Shown one piece after another: positions 22,305 to 29,727 of a DNA stretch of 29,727 nucleotides. Location: contig JBDKFM010000008.1 of the NCBI GenBank assembly GCA_039798685.1, forward strand, positions 1-29,727, given 5' to 3'. The DNA comes from JACPGQ01 sp039798685 (GTDB taxonomy: Bacteria; Patescibacteriota; Microgenomatia; Levybacterales; UBA12049). The position numbers were made by a program, and so were the translations under genes. The notes below the pieces were generated by a model. It saw only the letters and a program-made list of their open reading frames with translations, was not told the DNA's origin and ran no database searches. Every line of letters begins with the position of its first letter. Position 1 is the first letter of the stretch.

Positions 22305-24656
22305 CTATAAGGAGAAGACAGTTCTGAAAAGAGGGATAATGTTAATGCATAGTTGCAGAAGTAGAATCGCGCATACCGAGAGTACGAGAGGCTTATTGAG
22401 GCGGAAAATTGATTGTCGTCGTACAAAAAATGCGAGAAGCATATGGGAAGCGATCAGTACGTTAAAGGTTGTGGTGCGTGCAGCTGTTTCTCCGGAGGTA
22501 TTGAGAAAATAGGCAAAAATCGAAAGTAGTATTCCGGCAATCCCAAAACCGATTATCGCTATAAAAACTATCCGTTTTTGTGTGAGTATCGGTTCTTTCG
22601 GGTCTCTTGGGGACTGTTTGAGGACATCAGGATTTTTATTATCACTTGCGAGCGCCATTGCCGGAAGAACATCGGTTACTAAATTAATCCAGAGTATCTG
22701 TGTGGGTAGTAGAGGTGCGGGAAGTCCCAGGAGAGTTCCAAAAAAAACGAGTGAGAGTTCAGAGAGGTTGCCGGCGAGAAGATATGTAATGGCGGTGACA
22801 ATGTTACGATAAATTGTTCTTCCTTCCTCGATAGCTTTTACAAAGGTTGCAAAATTATCATCTGTGATTATCATGTCGCTTGCTTCCTTCGCGACATCTG
22901 TTCCGGATTTCCCCATAGCAACACCGACATTAGCTTTCTTCAATGCGAGCGCATCATTGACTCCGTCACCGGTAACACCGACGACAAACCCGAGCTTTTG
23001 TAGCATTGTTGTGATGCGAAGTTTGTCCTGCGGCTCGGTTCGTGCAAATACTCTTGTTTTTCGAACTACTTCTGCCAGCGTCGCATCATCCATTTTGGCG
23101 AGCTCTTCGCCTGTTATAACATCCTCGTCTTTTTCAATAAGACCAATCTCTTTGGCAATTGCAAGCGCTGTGAGTTCGTTATCGCCGGTTACCATTATTG
23201 TTTTGATGCCTGCTAGTTTAGCTTGGTGAATTGTCGTTTTTACTTCGTGCCGTGGGGGGTCATAGATACCGATAATGCCGATAAATTGAAGATCTGTTTC
23301 CAACTGGTCCCGGGTCATTTCTGCATGATTTTTGACCGTCTTTGTTCCGAAGGCAATAACGCGTAGTCCTTCCTTTGCATATTTTTCATAGATTGCAAAG
23401 ACATCTGCGCGTTGTGCTTCTGACAGGAGGCAGTTATTGAGGATCGATTCAGGTGCTCCCCGAACGAAGACATGTTTATTTTTGTCTCTTTCCCACACTG
23501 TAGTGATCATTCTTGTCTTCGAATCAAATACATGTTCATCAACAACAGATCCAAGTTTGATTACGTGTTCAATGCTCTGATGATGATCCTTTGCCCAGGC
23601 TAAGAGAGAGCCATCGGTTTTGTCGCCAATAATATCCCAACCGTTCGATTTTTGGACAACCGATGCGGTGTTTCCCAGGACGCATGCCTGTGCAAGCTTT
23701 GTAAAGAAGCGTTCTTCCTGAAGATAGTACTTGCGTACGCGCATGCTGTTTTCCGTCAAGGTTCCTGTTTTATCAACGAGAATAATCTGAACCGCGCCGA
23801 GTGTCTCAACGGCAGGCATACTTCTTACGATTGCGCCTCTTTTTGCCATGCGACTTGTTCCGATTGCGAGAGCGATCGTGATTACTGACGGAAGACCTTG
23901 GGGGATTGCAGCAACTGCAATGCTGATTGATGTGAGAAGCATCTCGAAGATGTCTTTACCCTGAAGGATACCAAGTGGAATAAGTAATCCGGCAATACAG
24001 ACAACAATGAGTGAAAGAGTTTTACCTAGTTTTGCGAGGTCTTTTTGGAGCGGAGTTTGTTCTATCTTTATAGTTGAGAGACTTTGTGCGATTTCTCCAA
24101 ATTTTGTCTGCATCCCGATTGCTTTAACTTGTGCCACCCCTTTTCCTTTTGTGATAAGGGTACCCAGAAAAACCATGTCGTTTATGTCTTTAAGGACAGG
24201 GAGGGATTCTCCTGTAAGGATAGACTCATCAATCTCGAGTCGGTGCGAGGTTATGATGACACAGTCAGCAGGGATTCTATCACCCTCTGAAAGTATGATT
24301 ACATCTCCCGGGACGAGGTCGGTTGACGGGAGCTGTGTCTCTTGTCCGTCGCGATATACACGTACGGTGAGCGTGATGTAGGTACTTAGCTTCTCAATCG
24401 ACCGTTCGGCTCTGTATTCCTGGATGAACCCGAGTATTCCGTTGAGAAAGATTGCAGATAGGATAAACGATCCGTCAAGGTAGTGTCCGATCAGAAAAGA
24501 GAATGCTGCAGCAATCAGTAGAACTCCATGAAGGTAGGTGAGAAATTGTGAAGCAAAGAGAGAGAGGATGGTGAATGATTTTTTTGTCACGATAACATTT
24601 TTTCCAACCTCTCGTTCTTTTGTGATCGCTTCAATCGTTGTGAGTCCTTTCTCCAT
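22305..24656 (-). CDS. P2-type (Ca2+-ATPase-like) cation-transporting ATPase
   Basis: 783 residues from ATG 24656; an upstream in-frame start at 24854 is rejected because it overlaps the preceding gene by about 190 bp. Landmarks: actuator loop ILTGESLPV; phosphorylation site DKTGTLTEN with D295; hinge TGDGVNDALALKKANVGVAMG; C-terminal membrane segments with LWINLVTDVLPAMAL, whose N-x-x-T-D is typical of P2 pumps; and NLSEL in the preceding helix. The M4 motif that is normally PEGLP is PQGLP here (Q253), replacing a cation-coordinating glutamate. An extended -10, TGCTACAAT, ends 6 nt before the ATG. The ion cannot be named from sequence; calcium or another divalent cation is the first guess. 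Confidence 0.88.
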   Translation of the reverse strand: MEKGLTTIEAITKEREVGKNVIVTKKSFTILSLFASQFLTYLHGVLLIAAAFSFLIGHYLDGSFILSAIFLNGILGFIQEYRAERSIEKLSTYITLTVRVYRDGQETQLPSTDLVPGDVIILSEGDRIPADCVIITSHRLEIDESILTGESLPVLKDINDMVFLGTLITKGKGVAQVKAIGMQTKFGEIAQSLSTIKIEQTPLQKDLAKLGKTLSLIVVCIAGLLIPLGILQGKDIFEMLLTSISIAVAAIPQGLPSVITIALAIGTSRMAKRGAIVRSMPAVETLGAVQIILVDKTGTLTENSMRVRKYYLQEERFFTKLAQACVLGNTASVVQKSNGWDIIGDKTDGSLLAWAKDHHQSIEHVIKLGSVVDEHVFDSKTRMITTVWERDKNKHVFVRGAPESILNNCLLSEAQRADVFAIYEKYAKEGLRVIAFGTKTVKNHAEMTRDQLETDLQFIGIIGIYDPPRHEVKTTIHQAKLAGIKTIMVTGDNELTALAIAKEIGLIEKDEDVITGEELAKMDDATLAEVVRKTRVFARTEPQDKLRITTMLQKLGFVVGVTGDGVNDALALKKANVGVAMGKSGTDVAKEASDMIITDDNFATFVKAIEEGRTIYRNIVTAITYLLAGNLSELSLVFFGTLLGLPAPLLPTQILWINLVTDVLPAMALASDNKNPDVLKQSPRDPKEPILTQKRIVFIAIIGFGIAGILLSIFAYFLNTSGETAARTTTFNVLIASHMLLAFFVRRQSIFRLNKPLVLSVCAILLLQLCINIIPLFRTVFSL

Positions 24657-24660
24657 TATT

Positions 24661-26412
24661 TTATTGTAGCAGTCTTTTGTTGCAGGTACGTTCATATGAG
24701 GCAGTATATGAAGAGGCGAGAGGGTCGTGGTGATTGATCGCAATACTGGCTCTGTTATAGAGAGCCTGACAGTTGGTCGGATCAAGGATGAGTAGTCGTT
24801 GGAGAACGGGAAAAAGATTTTGCAGGTCATCTGTCCGCTCAAAAAAACTTGCAAGTTGGAGAAGTGATTGTGTATCGAGCTGATTATACGATGCGTTCAG
24901 TGCTGTATGATCCATCCCATATTTTTGAATAATTTGTCGATTGCGGGGAATATCTTTGAGAAAAATGATAACTGTTTCATCAAGGTACACGACTTTCCAG
25001 GATGGGTTTTGAAGCATGTCCTTCAGAAATATTTCTGCCCACGGGGTTTGATCTGTGTGTGTAAAAAAGACAACTGAAAAATTGTACGTTTTCTCAGCAT
25101 CTGCGAATGATGATTTATCCTGTTGGATCGGGATGTATATTTTTTGGAAAAATGTTTCTGGATAGGCTTCGGGTCTTCCGTCTACAAAGACTTTTTCTCT
25201 CGGATAGAGACGATAAGCAAGGTAGCTACCGATATCAAAATTATTAAAGATCGGTCCGCGGATATGGTGTGTTTCGATAAAATTGACGGCTTTTGCTGCG
25301 CCGTTGTTGACGGAAAACCCGAATGCATTTTTGTGTATGGCAACCTGCATCTGCCAGATTGAGAATAGACAGAGGAGGAGAAAGAAAAGATGTACTTGAC
25401 GAGATGCAGAGAGGAGGGGGAAGTGCGTTGCTATGGCAGAGAGTTTTTTAAGAAGGGGTTTGAGATTTGATGCAATCGGGATGAGGCTGGCGAGTGCAAA
25501 AAGAGGAAGATTTCGTACCGCAACTGCGCCTGCAATGGAGAAGGTAAGTGCAAGCAACCAGTCAATTGGACGTGTGTTTTTATTGCGAAGAATTAAGCTC
25601 ATGAAGAGGAGGACAACTGCGAATTTGAAGTATTCAACGGAATTTTTATGAAAACCGAGTGATTCAAGAAAAAATATATTCTGATTTTCCTCAATCGCAT
25701 ATCCGTAATTTTGAAACGCTGTGAGTGGATAGAGTGCCCCCGTAATGCCCTGCGGATTTATAAGGGTCGCACACAGTGTGAGGATGAGAATGGTGAGCAG
25801 TTGTTTATTGTAGCGACAGGTAAGATTTCTCCGGTTTTTGAGTAGGCCATCGATGAAAAAAAGAAAGACTAGAAGTATTCCCATGAAAAAGTAGATATGC
25901 ATATTGACCCAGAGGAGTGTGATGAGGGGAAGAAGGGAGAGTAGTTTTGTCTGGGAATTCCGGTTTTTGTAGAGAATAACCAGAAAAAGAGAGAAAAAAA
26001 AGTAACTGAACATTTCAGGCCGGATATCAGTTCTTTCAAAGAGTATAGGGATAATAAGTAGTGAGGCGGGGAGCGTGCTTATTCCGGTACGTCTGTACGA
26101 AAAGAAAAAGAGCAATCCGAAAGACAGAAGCATGAGGAGTGTGGTGATTGAAAGTAGTCCGAATATCCCCGTGTACGTTGTGATGAGATAAAAAAGAACC
26201 TCTGAGAGATAGTGATGATTGAGGAATGGGAAAGAAGGATAGGTATAGGAGAGTAAATTGGTCGTCGGTACAAGGTGTGTTGTGAAAATAATTTTCCCCA
26301 ATAACAGATGGCGTCCAAGATCCTGTGTGAAGGCAGTGACTTGGTGGAAGTAGCCGATAAAGACAAGGAGAAAAATAAGGAAACTGAGTAGCAAGGTATA
26401 GGCTGTACGCAT
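24661..26412 (-). CDS. Multi-pass membrane protein, GT-C-like, with C-terminal TPR-like tail
   Basis: 583 residues. About ten hydrophobic helices fill the first 380 residues. After the first helix, the first outer loop contains TQDLGRHLLLGK, an acidic/basic motif in the place used by GT-C glycosyltransferases for catalysis. A soluble part follows, with IFNNFDIGSYLAYRLYPREK and VFVDGRPEAYPETFF, seen in related uncharacterised membrane glycosyltransferase-like proteins, and the last 80 residues resemble a TPR (LLILDPTNCQALYNRASIA). A role in transferring a lipid-linked sugar outside the membrane is plausible but inferred. It ends 4 bp before the ATPase start, so co-transcription is possible. 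Confidence 0.7.
   Translation of the reverse strand: MRTAYTLLLSFLIFLLVFIGYFHQVTAFTQDLGRHLLLGKIIFTTHLVPTTNLLSYTYPSFPFLNHHYLSEVLFYLITTYTGIFGLLSITTLLMLLSFGLLFFFSYRRTGISTLPASLLIIPILFERTDIRPEMFSYFFFSLFLVILYKNRNSQTKLLSLLPLITLLWVNMHIYFFMGILLVFLFFIDGLLKNRRNLTCRYNKQLLTILILTLCATLINPQGITGALYPLTAFQNYGYAIEENQNIFFLESLGFHKNSVEYFKFAVVLLFMSLILRNKNTRPIDWLLALTFSIAGAVAVRNLPLFALASLIPIASNLKPLLKKLSAIATHFPLLSASRQVHLFFLLLCLFSIWQMQVAIHKNAFGFSVNNGAAKAVNFIETHHIRGPIFNNFDIGSYLAYRLYPREKVFVDGRPEAYPETFFQKIYIPIQQDKSSFADAEKTYNFSVVFFTHTDQTPWAEIFLKDMLQNPSWKVVYLDETVIIFLKDIPRNRQIIQKYGMDHTALNASYNQLDTQSLLQLASFFERTDDLQNLFPVLQRLLILDPTNCQALYNRASIAINHHDPLASSYTASYERTCNKRLLQ
24663..24671 (-). promoter_or_regulatory. Extended -10 box of the P-type ATPase, leaderless
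   Basis: TGCTACAAT on the minus strand (TACAAT at 24663-24668) ends 6 nt before the ATG at 24656 and overlaps the stop region of the upstream gene. Confidence 0.45.
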
Positions 26413-26512
26413 AGTGATTAGTGAGTGAAGAAAAGCAAGTTTTTGGATTTGATTATTTGTGTCATAGGGAAGTGGTATCTAGTATCCTATGGAAGAACAG
26501 GGAATGCAACTT

Positions 26513-26987
26513 TTAGTGAAGTGATTCTGCTTTTGGACGGTACTGGAGAGATTCTGCAATATGTGCTGGTGTTATCACATCACCTCCTTCGATATCTGCA
26601 ATTGTCCGCGCGAGTTTTATAGTGCGGTAATATGAGCGTGCAGAGAGGTGCATCGTGGTTATGGCGAGTCGCATCAGAGAGAGACAGTCCTGAGAGAGCT
26701 GACAGAATTCCTTGATATGTTTTGTTGCCATCTCAGCGTTATTGGTAATAGATAGTGATGAAAACCGTTGCCTCTGTTTTTCCCTGGCTTTCTGGACACG
26801 TTTACGAATTATGTGGGAAGATTCGGCATCGGTCGCGTGTTGGGAAAGGACGTCGGTTTTTACTGCGGGAACATCAAGGTGTATGTCAATCCGGTCGAGG
26901 ATCGGGCCGGAGAGTTTTTTCTGATAGCGTAGTATTTGCGCCGCAGTGCAACTGCATGTGTGCGACTTATCCCCAAGATATCCACAT
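26513..26987 (-). pseudogene. comM: 3' portion of comM (YifB/Mg-chelatase family), separated from its 5' part
   Basis: About 158 codons from CGYLGDKSHTCSCTAAQILRY through LSGPILDRIDIHLDVP to the end. This is the characteristic C-terminal third of ComM/YifB AAA+ proteins: the cysteine-containing CPCGYxGD region, the SGPxLDRID motif, then the C-terminal Mg-chelatase helical domain (ARSYYRTIKLARTIADIEGG). Walker A and B regions are absent and should lie beyond the right edge, on the other side of the inserted element. ComM promotes branch migration during natural transformation, so the insertion would be expected to inactivate it unless the element excises. The frame continues from the serine recombinase without a stop. 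Confidence 0.85.
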
Positions 26988-28669
26988 GGATGTGGCTTTA
27001 CATTAAGACCATAAGTAGGCTCAATACCATATTTGTAGACTATTTCTATGTAATCTTTATGAATCACCACATTATCTATGATACGGTAAATCATCTCTTT
27101 TTGTGTGCTCCGGTCTGAAACTCTTACAAACATCTCAAGTAACTGTTTGAGGGTGTTCAATGCTTCCCGCTGCTTCGTCTTGTTATTAATAAGACCCTGA
27201 ATTCTAGTCCTTTCTTGCATGAGGATTGTCAGTTCAGAATCAAGTTTTAATTTCTGAACATCAAACCCGTCCTTATTAATAGAACTTGCTAGGTATAATT
27301 CCATTAGTCTTGATTGCTTCATCTCGTAAGTTTTTATTTGTCTATCAAGCTGTCCCAGCTTGCCTGATAACATTGTTTTTGTAGAATCTTCCTTTACGGA
27401 AAGCTCCTTGTCTATGTCTCTTTCCTGAAGTTCCATCAATCTTGATTGTAGTTTGGTCAATACTAAGTGCTCCAATTTATCCGAAGACATTAAGTGCCGT
27501 CTGCAATCTAACGCCCGGAAGTAAGAGGAATCAATAAAGTCGCTTCTAACATAGATTCTCCCGTCTTTTTTAGCCCTTCTAGTTTTTAGGTAGGCACGTC
27601 TATTACATTCACCGCACCATACAAGACCCGCTAACAATGAATCAGCAGCTAGCTGTCTCCCGGCAGCCTTACCACGTTGACGCAATCGTTCCTGAACTTT
27701 ATAAAAAACTGATTCTTCAATAAGTGCATCCGAAACATTTTCTGCATCTTCAAGCGACCATTTATCTTGTGGTGTAAAAACTCTTTTTTGTTTACCTGTA
27801 TAGCTTTTTCCCTGTCTATATTTGCTTCCTAACTTACGTCCCCATCTTACCTTTTTTATGTATGCAGGATTAGATAGAATGTTTTTGACAGTTGCAGCAG
27901 TCCAGCTACCAAGTCCGAGCTTGCCGCTAGGTGAAGGAATCTTGTCTTGAATTAAGCCGTGAACTATTTTTCTTAGACTTTTTCCATCCAAGTATTCATT
28001 AAAGATTCGATTAGTCACAGTTGTTTTAATGGGGTCTGATTCAAAATGCCACGTATATTCTTGTTTACCGTCTGGTCTGGTTTCTATTTTGGCTATCTTC
28101 TTTAATCCATAAGGGGCAAATACTAGCGTGCCTCTTTGAGCAAGATTCTTGAAGCCGCTAGTAACTCTTTCGCTTCTTGCTACATTTTCTTGCTTATCTC
28201 CAACAAGAGACAAAGCATTTAGATATTCGTGTGCGACATTCCCGCCGTAGACATAATTGTGGGGAAGGGTGGGTTCCATTGGTGCGTTTCTAAGGTAAAC
28301 TTGCACACCTAATTTACCTAATAACGATATTGTTTTTAGTCCTACCCAGGGTTCTCTTGCTAGTCTGCTCGAATGGTAGAACAAAACAAGATTAAATAGC
28401 TTGAACCTTGCGTCTTCTAAGAGTTTGTATCCGTCTGGTCTTTGTTCAAACTCAGTGTCACCGGGTAAAGTATCTTGATAACTTCCGATAAACTCCCAGC
28501 CCCTTTCTTCGCAAATATCCTTTGCCCATTTTATTTGGTCTGGAATACTTATCTTATCTTCATCTGCCTGTGCTAGCGTGCTGGTGCGGGCATATATCGC
28601 CACTCTGAATATAGCGGTCTGTATGCCGTTTGTGGACGGTTTTATGATGCCATTTGTTAATACTTCCAT
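26513..28669 (-). CDS. Large serine recombinase fused in frame to the ComM C-terminus
   Basis: 718 codons. Residues about 20-170 are the resolvase catalytic domain: VAIYARTS with nucleophile S30, then IPDQIKWAKDICEERGWEF and FYHSSRLARE with the catalytic arginine. Residues about 190-320 are the Recombinase domain (APYGLKK, YLDGKSLRKIVHGL, WTAATVKNILSNPAYIKKVRWG). A zinc ribbon follows (WCGECNRRAYLKT...DCRRH), then a coiled coil (about 420-510) and the end of the recombinase at about residue 560. From there the frame is ComM. The recombinase thus has no stop of its own in the integrated state. It starts 2 nt after the excisionase-like gene stop. Large serine recombinases insert and, with a directionality factor, excise mobile DNA at att sites. 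Confidence 0.9.
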   Translation of the reverse strand: MEVLTNGIIKPSTNGIQTAIFRVAIYARTSTLAQADEDKISIPDQIKWAKDICEERGWEFIGSYQDTLPGDTEFEQRPDGYKLLEDARFKLFNLVLFYHSSRLAREPWVGLKTISLLGKLGVQVYLRNAPMEPTLPHNYVYGGNVAHEYLNALSLVGDKQENVARSERVTSGFKNLAQRGTLVFAPYGLKKIAKIETRPDGKQEYTWHFESDPIKTTVTNRIFNEYLDGKSLRKIVHGLIQDKIPSPSGKLGLGSWTAATVKNILSNPAYIKKVRWGRKLGSKYRQGKSYTGKQKRVFTPQDKWSLEDAENVSDALIEESVFYKVQERLRQRGKAAGRQLAADSLLAGLVWCGECNRRAYLKTRRAKKDGRIYVRSDFIDSSYFRALDCRRHLMSSDKLEHLVLTKLQSRLMELQERDIDKELSVKEDSTKTMLSGKLGQLDRQIKTYEMKQSRLMELYLASSINKDGFDVQKLKLDSELTILMQERTRIQGLINNKTKQREALNTLKQLLEMFVRVSDRSTQKEMIYRIIDNVVIHKDYIEIVYKYGIEPTYGLNVKPHPCGYLGDKSHTCSCTAAQILRYQKKLSGPILDRIDIHLDVPAVKTDVLSQHATDAESSHIIRKRVQKAREKQRQRFSSLSITNNAEMATKHIKEFCQLSQDCLSLMRLAITTMHLSARSYYRTIKLARTIADIEGGDVITPAHIAESLQYRPKAESLH
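26982..26995. other. Putative attachment-site core (att junction in comM)
   Basis: CCACAT-GG-ATGTGG: two 6-bp inverted arms around a central dinucleotide, located exactly where the reading frame changes from recombinase to ComM (the conserved CPCGYxGD codons). Large serine recombinases cross over at a central dinucleotide between imperfect arms. The matching half-site should lie at the other end of the element, outside the window. Confidence 0.55.
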
Positions 28670-28671
28670 AC

Positions 28672-28857
28672 CTATTTTTTATTAGCTTCTAAGAAGTGCA
28701 GCAGGTCTTCTTTTCGGACACGAAGTGTCTTCTTGAACTTATAAGTCTTCAGTCCCTCCCTCAAGTGCCACCTTCTTATTGTTTCGTGGTGAACACCAAT
28801 AAGTTTTCCTGCCTCTTTCAAAGTTAAAAACTCATCTACTATGTGACTACTGGTCAT
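28672..28857 (-). CDS. Excisionase/MerR-type small HTH protein
   Basis: 61 residues. A single helix-turn-helix of the HTH_17/excisionase family: EFLTLKEAGKLIGVHHETIRRWHLREGLKTYKF followed by RVRKEDLLHFLEANKK. Proteins like this next to an integrase commonly act as recombination directionality factor and as a repressor of the integrase operon. The ATG at 28857 is preferred to GTG at 28872, because a TTGACA-17-TATTCT promoter ends 6 nt before it. It is followed 2 nt later by the recombinase. Three 10-bp-spaced TGCTTG repeats overlap its promoter. Confidence 0.8.
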   Translation of the reverse strand: MTSSHIVDEFLTLKEAGKLIGVHHETIRRWHLREGLKTYKFKKTLRVRKEDLLHFLEANKK

Positions 28858-28863
28858 AGTTAG

Positions 28864-28892
28864 AGAATACACAAAAGTTTATTGCTTGTCAA
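28864..28892 (-). promoter_or_regulatory. Promoter of the excisionase-recombinase operon
   Basis: Consensus -35 TTGACA (28887-28892), 17-bp spacer, -10 TATTCT (28864-28869), then 6 nt to the ATG at 28857, so leaderless. Confidence 0.65.
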
Positions 28893-29187
28893 TGCTTGTC
28901 TTTGCTTGAGATGGTTTTTCCTCATCTTCCTTTACAAATCCATTGAAGGAATCACGAAATAAAGGATTGCCGCAAATCATGTTTAGCAGTCCCTCGCTCC
29001 AGGAATCCACTCCAAAAATGTGCCGGATTGTCTTCTGTTGTTCAATTTCTTCAGATGAAAGAAAAATAGCTATCAGCGTAACTATGAAAGTTCTTTTAGC
29101 TTCAGACTTTTGTCCTGCTACGAAAATGTATTCCGTAATGTCATTTATAAATAAAGAGAGTTTATCGTTTTTCATATCTAGCTTCAA
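28879..29187 (-). CDS. Small hypothetical protein of the element
   Basis: 102 residues from TTG at 29187, or 98 from ATG at 29175. The TTG is favoured by a strong AAGGAGGTG at 29195-29203, with about 9 nt between AGGAGG and the start. It contains KRTFIVTLIAIFLSSEEIEQQ, a weakly hydrophobic helix, and a charged C-terminus. No family recognised. It is one of few genes here with a clear ribosome-binding site, consistent with an internal gene of an operon. Confidence 0.55.
   Translation of the reverse strand: MKLDMKNDKLSLFINDITEYIFVAGQKSEAKRTFIVTLIAIFLSSEEIEQQKTIRHIFGVDSWSEGLLNMICGNPLFRDSFNGFVKEDEEKPSQAKTSIDKQ
28883..28908. promoter_or_regulatory. Three TGCTTG direct repeats, 10-bp period
   Basis: TGCTTG at 28883-28888, 28893-28898 and 28903-28908. 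The exact one-turn spacing puts all three on the same DNA face, and the first overlaps the -35 box. Suggests an operator or excisionase-binding array; part of it also encodes the C-terminus of the upstream gene. Confidence 0.55.
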
Positions 29188-29344
29188 AGGTATTCACCTC
29201 CTTCCTATAAGTATTTGTCTTACTTACTTCTAATGCCGAGAGTGCAAGACGCACGAAGTTATCCATGCCAATATGCTCAAAGTTGTCGATAACTTTGATT
29301 TCTCTCTTATGTTTTAGTTGGATTGTTTTATTTTTTCTTTTCAT
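29162..29344 (-). CDS. Very small basic hypothetical protein of the element
   Basis: 60 residues, very basic at the N-terminus (MKRKNKTIQLKHKREIK). The start overlaps the end of the preceding gene by 17 bp and its end overlaps the next gene, the compact layout of a mobile-element operon. Could be a DNA-binding accessory protein, but there is no motif to show it. Confidence 0.5.
   Translation of the reverse strand: MKRKNKTIQLKHKREIKVIDNFEHIGMDNFVRLALSALEVSKTNTYRKEVNTFEARYEKR
29195..29203 (-). promoter_or_regulatory. Strong Shine-Dalgarno sequence
   Basis: AAGGAGGTG on the minus strand, inside the end of the 60-residue gene and correctly spaced for the TTG at 29187. It decides that start and stands out because most starts in the window have none. 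Confidence 0.6.
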
Positions 29345-29726
29345 TTTCAGCTTTCCACTTGATAGCCCGGCTTAGAAAAATAGCACCTCTTTTCCCTACG
29401 TTTGGGTCTTGTTCAATCTCGCTTGCGTATTGACCGAAAAGCGCCTCTGGTAATCCCCAAGACACAGCCCGCAGATAGGTGGGGCGAAAACTTTGCGGAC
29501 GGTCTGGTTCAAGCCTTTCCCATGTCCGCAGTGCTTCAGCTTCAAGGCTGTTAGTGGGTTCAAATGTCTTTGGGTCAACCTCGTATGGGTATCTTTCTGT
29601 TTGTTCAGTTTTGGCGGAACCTTTTACAATAGAAAACCTAGAAATGTCCGGTAATTGAATGGGGTCAGTAAAGCCTTTGGGGGTAGAACCCGGTAGGGGG
29701 TTTGTATTCCCCTGGGTTCCTCCCTT
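29328..29726 (-). CDS. Hypothetical protein of the element, 5' end beyond the window
   Basis: At least 132 codons, open to the right edge. Pro/Thr-rich at first, then LEAEALRTWERLEPDRPQSF, LRAVSWGLPEALFG and a C-terminal helix ending AIKWKAENEKKK. The stop overlaps the ATG of the 60-residue gene by 17 bp, so translation is coupled. I do not recognise a family. The C-terminal helical region would fit a replication or regulatory protein of the element, but this is a guess. Confidence 0.55.
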   Translation of the reverse strand, partial: KGGTQGNTNPLPGSTPKGFTDPIQLPDISRFSIVKGSAKTEQTERYPYEVDPKTFEPTNSLEAEALRTWERLEPDRPQSFRPTYLRAVSWGLPEALFGQYASEIEQDPNVGKRGAIFLSRAIKWKAENEKKK

Positions 29727-29727
29727 A

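Larger units (their letters stand above)
26990..29727. mobile_element. Integrated element in comM, left end to window edge
   Basis: Content from the junction outwards: serine recombinase, excisionase-like HTH protein, three small or partial unknown genes, all on the minus strand and closely packed. It continues past 29727. No conjugation, phage structural or resistance gene is visible in this portion, so whether it is a prophage, an ICE or an IME cannot be told. Confidence 0.75.

Noticed and set aside
24657..24854. Longer N-terminus for the P-type ATPase
   Set aside because: It would overlap the preceding gene by about 190 bp, the extra residues do not resemble an ATPase, and the ATG at 24656 has a well-placed -10 box.
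23421..26704. Further CTGACAG words (about 23427, 24765, 26698)
   Set aside because: They lie inside coding sequence without the second TGACA half or the start-codon distance; a 7-mer is expected a few times by chance.
1..29727. tRNA, rRNA and CRISPR arrays
   Set aside because: No T-arm/CCA patterns, conserved rRNA segments or regularly spaced repeats were seen by eye on either strand.

Overview
This window looks like a piece of a small, fermentative bacterial genome of the Patescibacteria/CPR type. The support is indirect: a DUF4012 envelope protein, a compact ValRS, tight gene packing, hypothetical genes that resist assignment, and minimal sugar-phosphate enzymes. TGA is used as a normal stop (for example at the ends of the aldolase gene and ruvA), so this is not the code-25 Gracilibacteria/SR1 type. 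No rRNA, tRNA or CRISPR was seen.

Layout. 1-3.4 kb: end of a DUF4012 gene, a DUF475/TerC-like membrane protein and a convergent DedA protein. 3.4-11.7 kb, all on the minus strand: hypothetical genes, a HExxH protein, a hexokinase, a GH1 beta-glucosidase, a HAD-IIB phosphatase, a GT2 glycosyltransferase and two unrecognised proteins. 11.8-15.2 kb, minus: an operon of class II aldolase, fructose-1,6-bisphosphatase and phosphoglycerate kinase, divergent from an AAA-like/winged-helix regulator (15.3-16.6 kb). 16.7-19.4 kb, plus: valS and a TPR membrane protein. 19.4-22.3 kb: bL25 (minus), then ruvC, ruvA and ruvB (plus). 22.3-26.4 kb, minus: a P2-type cation ATPase and a multi-pass GT-C-like membrane protein. 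26.5 kb to the end, minus: the 3' part of comM, interrupted by a mobile element carrying a large serine recombinase, an excisionase-like HTH protein and small unknown genes; the element runs off the right edge.

Function. GH1 and hexokinase (stop directly followed by start) would release and phosphorylate glucose. Aldolase, FBPase and PGK connect triose and hexose phosphates, in the gluconeogenic direction where FBPase acts. The adjacent GT2 and HAD phosphatase could form a two-step glycoside pathway (inference).

The most interesting signals: (1) the HExxH gene lies between two direct copies of the hexokinase 3' end, 37 identical bases followed by five codons that differ only synonymously, the footprint of a one-gene integrative islet; (2) the serine recombinase reads in frame into the C-terminal part of ComM across a short inverted repeat, marking an attachment site; (3) a 17-bp paired motif sits 55-59 bp before three hypothetical genes, with a weaker form before the GT2 gene; (4) many first genes have a -10 box ending only 6-8 nt before the start codon, implying leaderless mRNAs, and this resolves several start choices; (5) three TGCTTG repeats at exact 10-bp spacing overlap the promoter of the excisionase-like gene.
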